A DNA stretch of 64,000 nt. Origin: Tethya wilhelma. Lineage: Eukaryota; Porifera; Demospongiae; Tethyida; Tethyidae. The notes below the pieces were generated by a model. That model was not told the DNA's origin. It made no database searches and saw nothing but the letters and a program-made list of their open reading frames with translations. How positions within the stretch are numbered: the first letter of the stretch is position 1; the number at the start of each line of letters is the position of its first letter. A program made the translations under genes and the position numbers. Positions 59,822-64,000 of the stretch are shown here, in pieces. The stretch is from the NCBI GenBank assembly GCA_964030475.1, contig CAXIPT010000003.1, forward strand, positions 8,224,515-8,288,514, written 5' to 3'.

Positions 59822-61856
59822 TTTGACAGTTTGAATAATTACATGTATCTAGTGTATATGTCAAGGCTTAATAGGCAACATTGAACAAGCACATACCTGA
59901 GTGCTAGGATTGGATTCTGTTTGATCTGGAGATAAATAAAACAATATATTGAATACAACACAGTAAGTAGCTATGGAAGAAGTTGGAATATACCTTGCAA
60001 CCAATGTTTCTGTTGTAATTCTTCTAAAGACTCAAAATCCTCCTCCTCATATACTTCTAGGACATCTTGAGCTACCTCATCAGGTTTCATCAGTTCCCTA
60101 AGTTTCAATAGTTGTGTCATAATAATTATATTGCCTTGTACATGGTCACAGAACTGTTTACATCTGCAAACATCAAGATATTCGTCAAACAAGTACCAGG
60201 ACAATGACACTCTCAATTAGAGATGCTATACTCATATTAAGATATTATTGAACAATCCAACTTGCTTCAAGGTACAAAATCTACACTTTTTCACTTGAAC
60301 TTGGTGAAAAAGAAAGGATATTCGCTTCAAAGGCCAATCATTTGCTCACAAGAGACAGACATGTGGAGTGTTAATATAAGTTAGCCAAATTTTGGTCGTA
60401 AATGGAAGTATATATTGTATGGCCATTGTATGAGACTCAAGGGAGTGACCATCCCTTGGCAATGGTATGAATAGTTTCTACAAAGGGGGGAAATGAGCTT
60501 GAATTCAACAAAAAAGAGATATGATGCACTATGATATTGGACAGGCCATTGGTGGGCAGAAGACTTCAAGTGGCAACTTGTTAGAATGAACTTCAGGTAT
60601 CTAATTTGTTTACACACTTGAAGCTAAAAGAGAACAGCTACATGTAGCTTGCTGCTTTGTGTTGTTGGATGCTCTAAGTGAGTTGGAAAAAAATCTGCTT
60701 TTGGGTTTGTTTGTTTTGGTTTCTTTTCGCTTTCCACTTGGTTAGCCAGGGAAACTCAGCAAATGGATAGAAGCTATAATCAGAGATGCATATTGGAACT
60801 GTATGTATTATGTGCTTATACATGTATACTCACTCATCACGCGAAGAACTAAAGTAGCTATAGTTTGTTACAAACTTGAAGCTAAGAGAGAACAGCTGCA
60901 CATACATGTAGTTCAACCACTTCCGCTCACTAATGGGCATATTCAATGTCACAGCACATTATATCCACATATTAATTTTTTGTACTAGGTATTCAACCTC
61001 ATACATATTTATTCCCACATACATAAAAAAAAAGGCTGTGGCTACTGCATCGGCTCTGTAAACTAAAGCTAAATACATTGTAGCTATAGTCAATGGTGCC
61101 GGTTCTTAATTAAAGTACCGGCTAAATCCGGATACTGTATACCATATTACGTAGCTAAGTATTACAAAAGCAAGAAAAGTACACTGACAGCCAGCATTCT
61201 AGACACAGCGTAAAACAAAATCTATAGACTATGCAAACCAACCTGTTATCCTTTGCTTTTGGAGAACTTGCATAAAGCAGTCCAACTGACTCGTACATAG
61301 AAACATCAAGATTTTTTTTGACCAATAAGTATGGTGAAACTCTTCCAGATGTATCAGTATCAGGTGTGTGATCTACCATATCTGCATTGTCTTCTTCAGT
61401 TGGTATAGAATTCAAAGATGTTACAATATCAGCGTGCTGTTCATCTGAACCTGGCAGATTTGTATCATCATTTGATGATGGATCACAAGACAAAACACTT
61501 GTGCCCTCTCCTGTTAATGGTTCATTTGAATTTCTGCTAGTTATATCACAAGTAGTTTCATGAAAATTGCCTTCTTCTAAGTCTGTAGCACAGTCAACTT
61601 CAAGATTTACTACATTCGAAGTTGTCAGTGGTCCTGCAGCAACAGCACTAGTGGTTGTAAAATCAGCATCCACAGCTCTATTCATGTTGAAGTTAGTGGT
61701 CTCACTAACAACAGCAAGTGAATCATACTCTGATCCTGATGATAACGATACTAAATCTGGGTCTTCTAAATCTAACCAACAGTAGATAGAAATTATAGTA
61801 CACAACTTCATACACGACAAGGCAACTCAGACATAAAATGACAGCTTACCTGACAT
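59760..61856 (-). CDS. Unrecognised acidic protein, divergent partner of IFT122
   Basis: Exons 61856-61850 (ATGTCAG), 61771-61243, 60097-59994, 59925-59897 and, less surely, 59786-59760 join in frame to about 231 residues. The start is MSDLEDPDLVSLSSGSEYDS; a long Ser/Thr/Asp/Glu-rich low-complexity middle follows, then SPYLLVKKNLDVSMYESVGL LYASSPKAKDN and a charged helix RELMKPDEVAQDVLEVYEEE DFESLEELQQKHWLQ. No domain or signal peptide is recognised; it is probably cytosolic or nuclear. Its ATG is 180 bp from that of IFT122 with an X-box between, which hints at, but does not prove, a ciliary role. Exons 2 and 3 are well supported; the end is uncertain. Confidence 0.6.
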
Positions 61857-62036
61857 ACTGATAGGAGGTGTGCTCTATTTAGTGCCAATTAGCAGTGGTC
61901 ACGTGAAATCTCTATGGAAACGTCGATACAAACATCGAGCGGGTATATACTAGTATTTTTTCGGCACTAGTTTTTGCTGTATGGCTCTTAAAAGTTTGAG
62001 CTAGCTTTTTTGTTGAATTTTGCACAAAGCCAAATT
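61857..62036. promoter_or_regulatory. Putative bidirectional promoter of IFT122 and the acidic-protein gene
   Basis: 180 bp between two divergent ATGs. It contains TCACGTGA (61899-61906) and an RFX X-box-like 14-mer (61908-61921). No TATA box at a convincing distance. Confidence 0.6.
61908..61921 (+). promoter_or_regulatory. RFX X-box match
   Basis: ATCTCTATGGAAAC matches all positions of the X-box consensus RYYNYYATRRNRAC used by RFX/DAF-19 factors that control ciliary genes. It lies 116 bp upstream of the IFT122 ATG. Confidence 0.6.
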
Positions 62037-63988
62037 ATGCGAGCAATTCAACTGTGGATAGACAGTGTAATCGATAAAGAAAAACAAAAGCAATGGTAAG
62101 ATTGGGGTGGGGTGGTTGGTATAAAATTGTGGGGTGTTGTCATAGATGTTAATACATGTTGTATCGTGATTCCATCTAGCATGAGAGTTGATTATCTACT
62201 TGTGTACAGTGGGGTTGGGGCTGGGACAAAGATTGGTATATTCAAGAGTACATATGAGAAAATTTACCACATTTTGACAAATTTTTATCGAATTTTGCTC
62301 TTCTACATGTTCATCAATGGACTTTATTTCACCAATAGTGTCAACATTATACAACATTCAGTCAACATCTTTTCCATTCAAATTATGGTGTTTTTTAACG
62401 TCATGCCATCAGTAACACCAATCATGCAGTCAATAGATAATATAGTACTATATTATCTAAGCACTGGAATAGTTCACCTAAACTTTAAACTAGAGGTAGA
62501 CTCATTGGCCTAAATATGAAATGATTGTTCTCTCTTGGTTCTTTGTTCATCCAGTATCTACGATATTGCATTTCGTCCAGATGGAGAGCAACTTTTAGTT
62601 ACTGCTGGATCTAGAGTTCTGGTAACTAAGAGTTTTGATGTTGTAATATTTTATTGCTATTTTGTGTCTGTTGTGCATGCAGTTGTACAATGCAAGGAAT
62701 GGTTCACTTATTCATGCTCTCAAAGGACATAGAGACATTGTCTATTGCCTTAGCTATGCAAGGAATGGTAAGTGGCACACTAATTATGTAGTTGTAGATG
62801 ATTTCTTTTCTCGGCAACACACACATTGTCATCTAGGTCAGCACTTTGCTTCAGGAGGTGCTGACAAGATAGTTATCATTTGGGGCAATGATCCACCTGA
62901 TGGTCAACTCAAATTTACTCATACTGACAGTGTTCAATGCATAGCCTTTAGTCCTGTGGCTCAGCAACTGATCAGCTGTACAGCTACTGAAATAGGTAAG
63001 TATCAGAATTACATCTTCCTTGTCTGTGCTAAGTGATCATAATTCATACTTAGTGCAGTAATTATGTGTGCTAGATACTCACCCTAGAGTGTGTCCCATA
63101 TCTAAAACTAATCTTCCAAAACTGAGTGCACTTAAATGTCGGTTCTGTGTATTCTAATAGAAAATGACATATGGTCACATGTTTACCAAGCACCTTAGTA
63201 TAACACATCTAATCATGATGTATGACTTGGTTTGCCAGCGAGTGTTTTGTATATGTACATGTGTATGTATGTCCATCTTCTCATGATCCAATTCTTCTTA
63301 TTAGCTTAGTACTGAACATAGAGCATGAGCTCAAGCCGTATTTTTTCTACAGAAATGAAGTAGAGTAGCATAGACTTTGCCTTTGTGCAAGAGTAACAGC
63401 TAGATCAAAAAAGACTTATCCTTGAGAGAAACAGCTGCTAAATAGTGACAATTTACCATCACACCACTTCCCATTTGTGTCAGTTTCACCTGACTTGGCG
63501 ATGTCAATTAAATTACCAGTTACTAAGTAATTTTTTGCCAGCTACAAACCAGCTTGATTTATTTGGTTCTAACAGCACTCCATACTAAGTGGTCATCTCT
63601 ACTATGTAGCTGGCATGTCATAATAGTTTTTTCCATAGTTTAGATTCCATGCATCTTAAATGAAACTAATGCTCAACATCATCACCATCATGTGTCAGTA
63701 CTACACGATAAATTGGTGAATGCTAGGCTAGTGCAAGGCACTTATTTTGCATTGTTTTATAGATAGCACATTACCTTTTAGAACAGGTAATTTTGGTTTT
63801 ATATGTGCATCCAACACCTCTGTTTTCCTGCTCGTGATGAACTATGTATCTTAGGATTATGGTCACCAGAGCAAAAGGCAGTGTCAAAGAGTAAAATCGC
63901 TTCTAAGGCTTGCAGTTGTTGCTGGACCAATGATGGACAGTACTTTGCTGTAGGTCACTACAGTGGCCATGTTACTATTTGGACAAAA
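62037..63988 (+). CDS. IFT122: IFT122 intraflagellar transport protein, 5' exons (partial)
   Basis: Five exons join in frame: 62037-62095, 62555-62621, 62683-62767, 62837-62995 and 63855-63988 (168 residues; the gene continues past the window). MRAIQLW starts like human MRAVLTW. WD40 blades follow: [52 protein letters not shown], then the diagnostic [14 protein letters not shown] and [23 protein letters not shown]122 is a core subunit of the IFT-A complex, required for retrograde transport and entry of membrane proteins into cilia. An X-box lies in its promoter. The fourth intron (62996-63854) shows no exon of another gene. Confidence 0.95.
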
Positions 63989-64000
63989 GTAAGGAATTGT

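Noticed and set aside
62112..62513. 133-codon open frame
   Set aside because: Lies wholly inside the first IFT122 intron, is AT-rich and hydrophobic by composition, and resembles no protein.

Overview
This is metazoan nuclear DNA: AT-rich, densely repetitive, with many small exons joined by GT-AG introns, and genes for splicing, lysosome positioning, cilia and DNA repair. Calx-beta repeats, compact divergent gene pairs and abundant short palindromic elements suggest an early-branching animal, most probably a demosponge. That placement is inference; no species marker was found.

Layout: 1-1251 is an exon series of a Calx-beta protein, cut at a single N. 1253-13853 holds two inverted ~1.8 kb copies of a MANBAL locus (one intact, one lacking its start codon), the first exon of squalene synthase (FDFT1) and about 8 kb of transposon-derived sequence. 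16675-31440 (minus) is a complete MBD4-type thymine DNA glycosylase without a methyl-CpG-binding domain; its 10.3 kb last intron holds a tandemly repeated LINE block. 31506-42542 (plus) is a complete 13-exon ISY1 splicing-factor gene, with only 65 bp between its ATG and that of MBD4. 42652-53226 (minus) is the conserved C-terminal part of BORCS6, convergent with ISY1; a PPxY-tailed membrane-protein gene is nested in its intron, beside two stacked pogo/Tigger transposase relics. 55462-56518 (plus) is a small mucin-like membrane protein. 57062-57709 (minus) is a MIEN1/selenoprotein-W-like gene with an in-frame TGA in a Cys-Gly-Gly-Sec context and a SECIS-like hairpin in its 3' UTR. 58093-58312 is a truncated C2H2 zinc-finger exon. 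59398-61856 holds two unrecognised convergent genes. From 62037 rightwards is the 5' part of IFT122, divergent from its neighbour across 180 bp containing an RFX X-box match.

Repeats fill most of the rest. Several terminal-inverted-repeat families can be delimited from the sequence alone: one with TAG(T/C)CT termini and 9-bp target duplications (five exact cases, two with an unoccupied site elsewhere in the window), one with TACCGTA termini at TA sites (about ten copies), and a TTAA element. Single Ns at 1252, 11868, 48322, 55192 and 58313 look like contig joins; at least two coincide with duplication edges, so gene order across them is less secure. MBD4-ISY1-BORCS6 (exons at 42652-43043) is free of such joins apart from an N gap inside an MBD4 intron.
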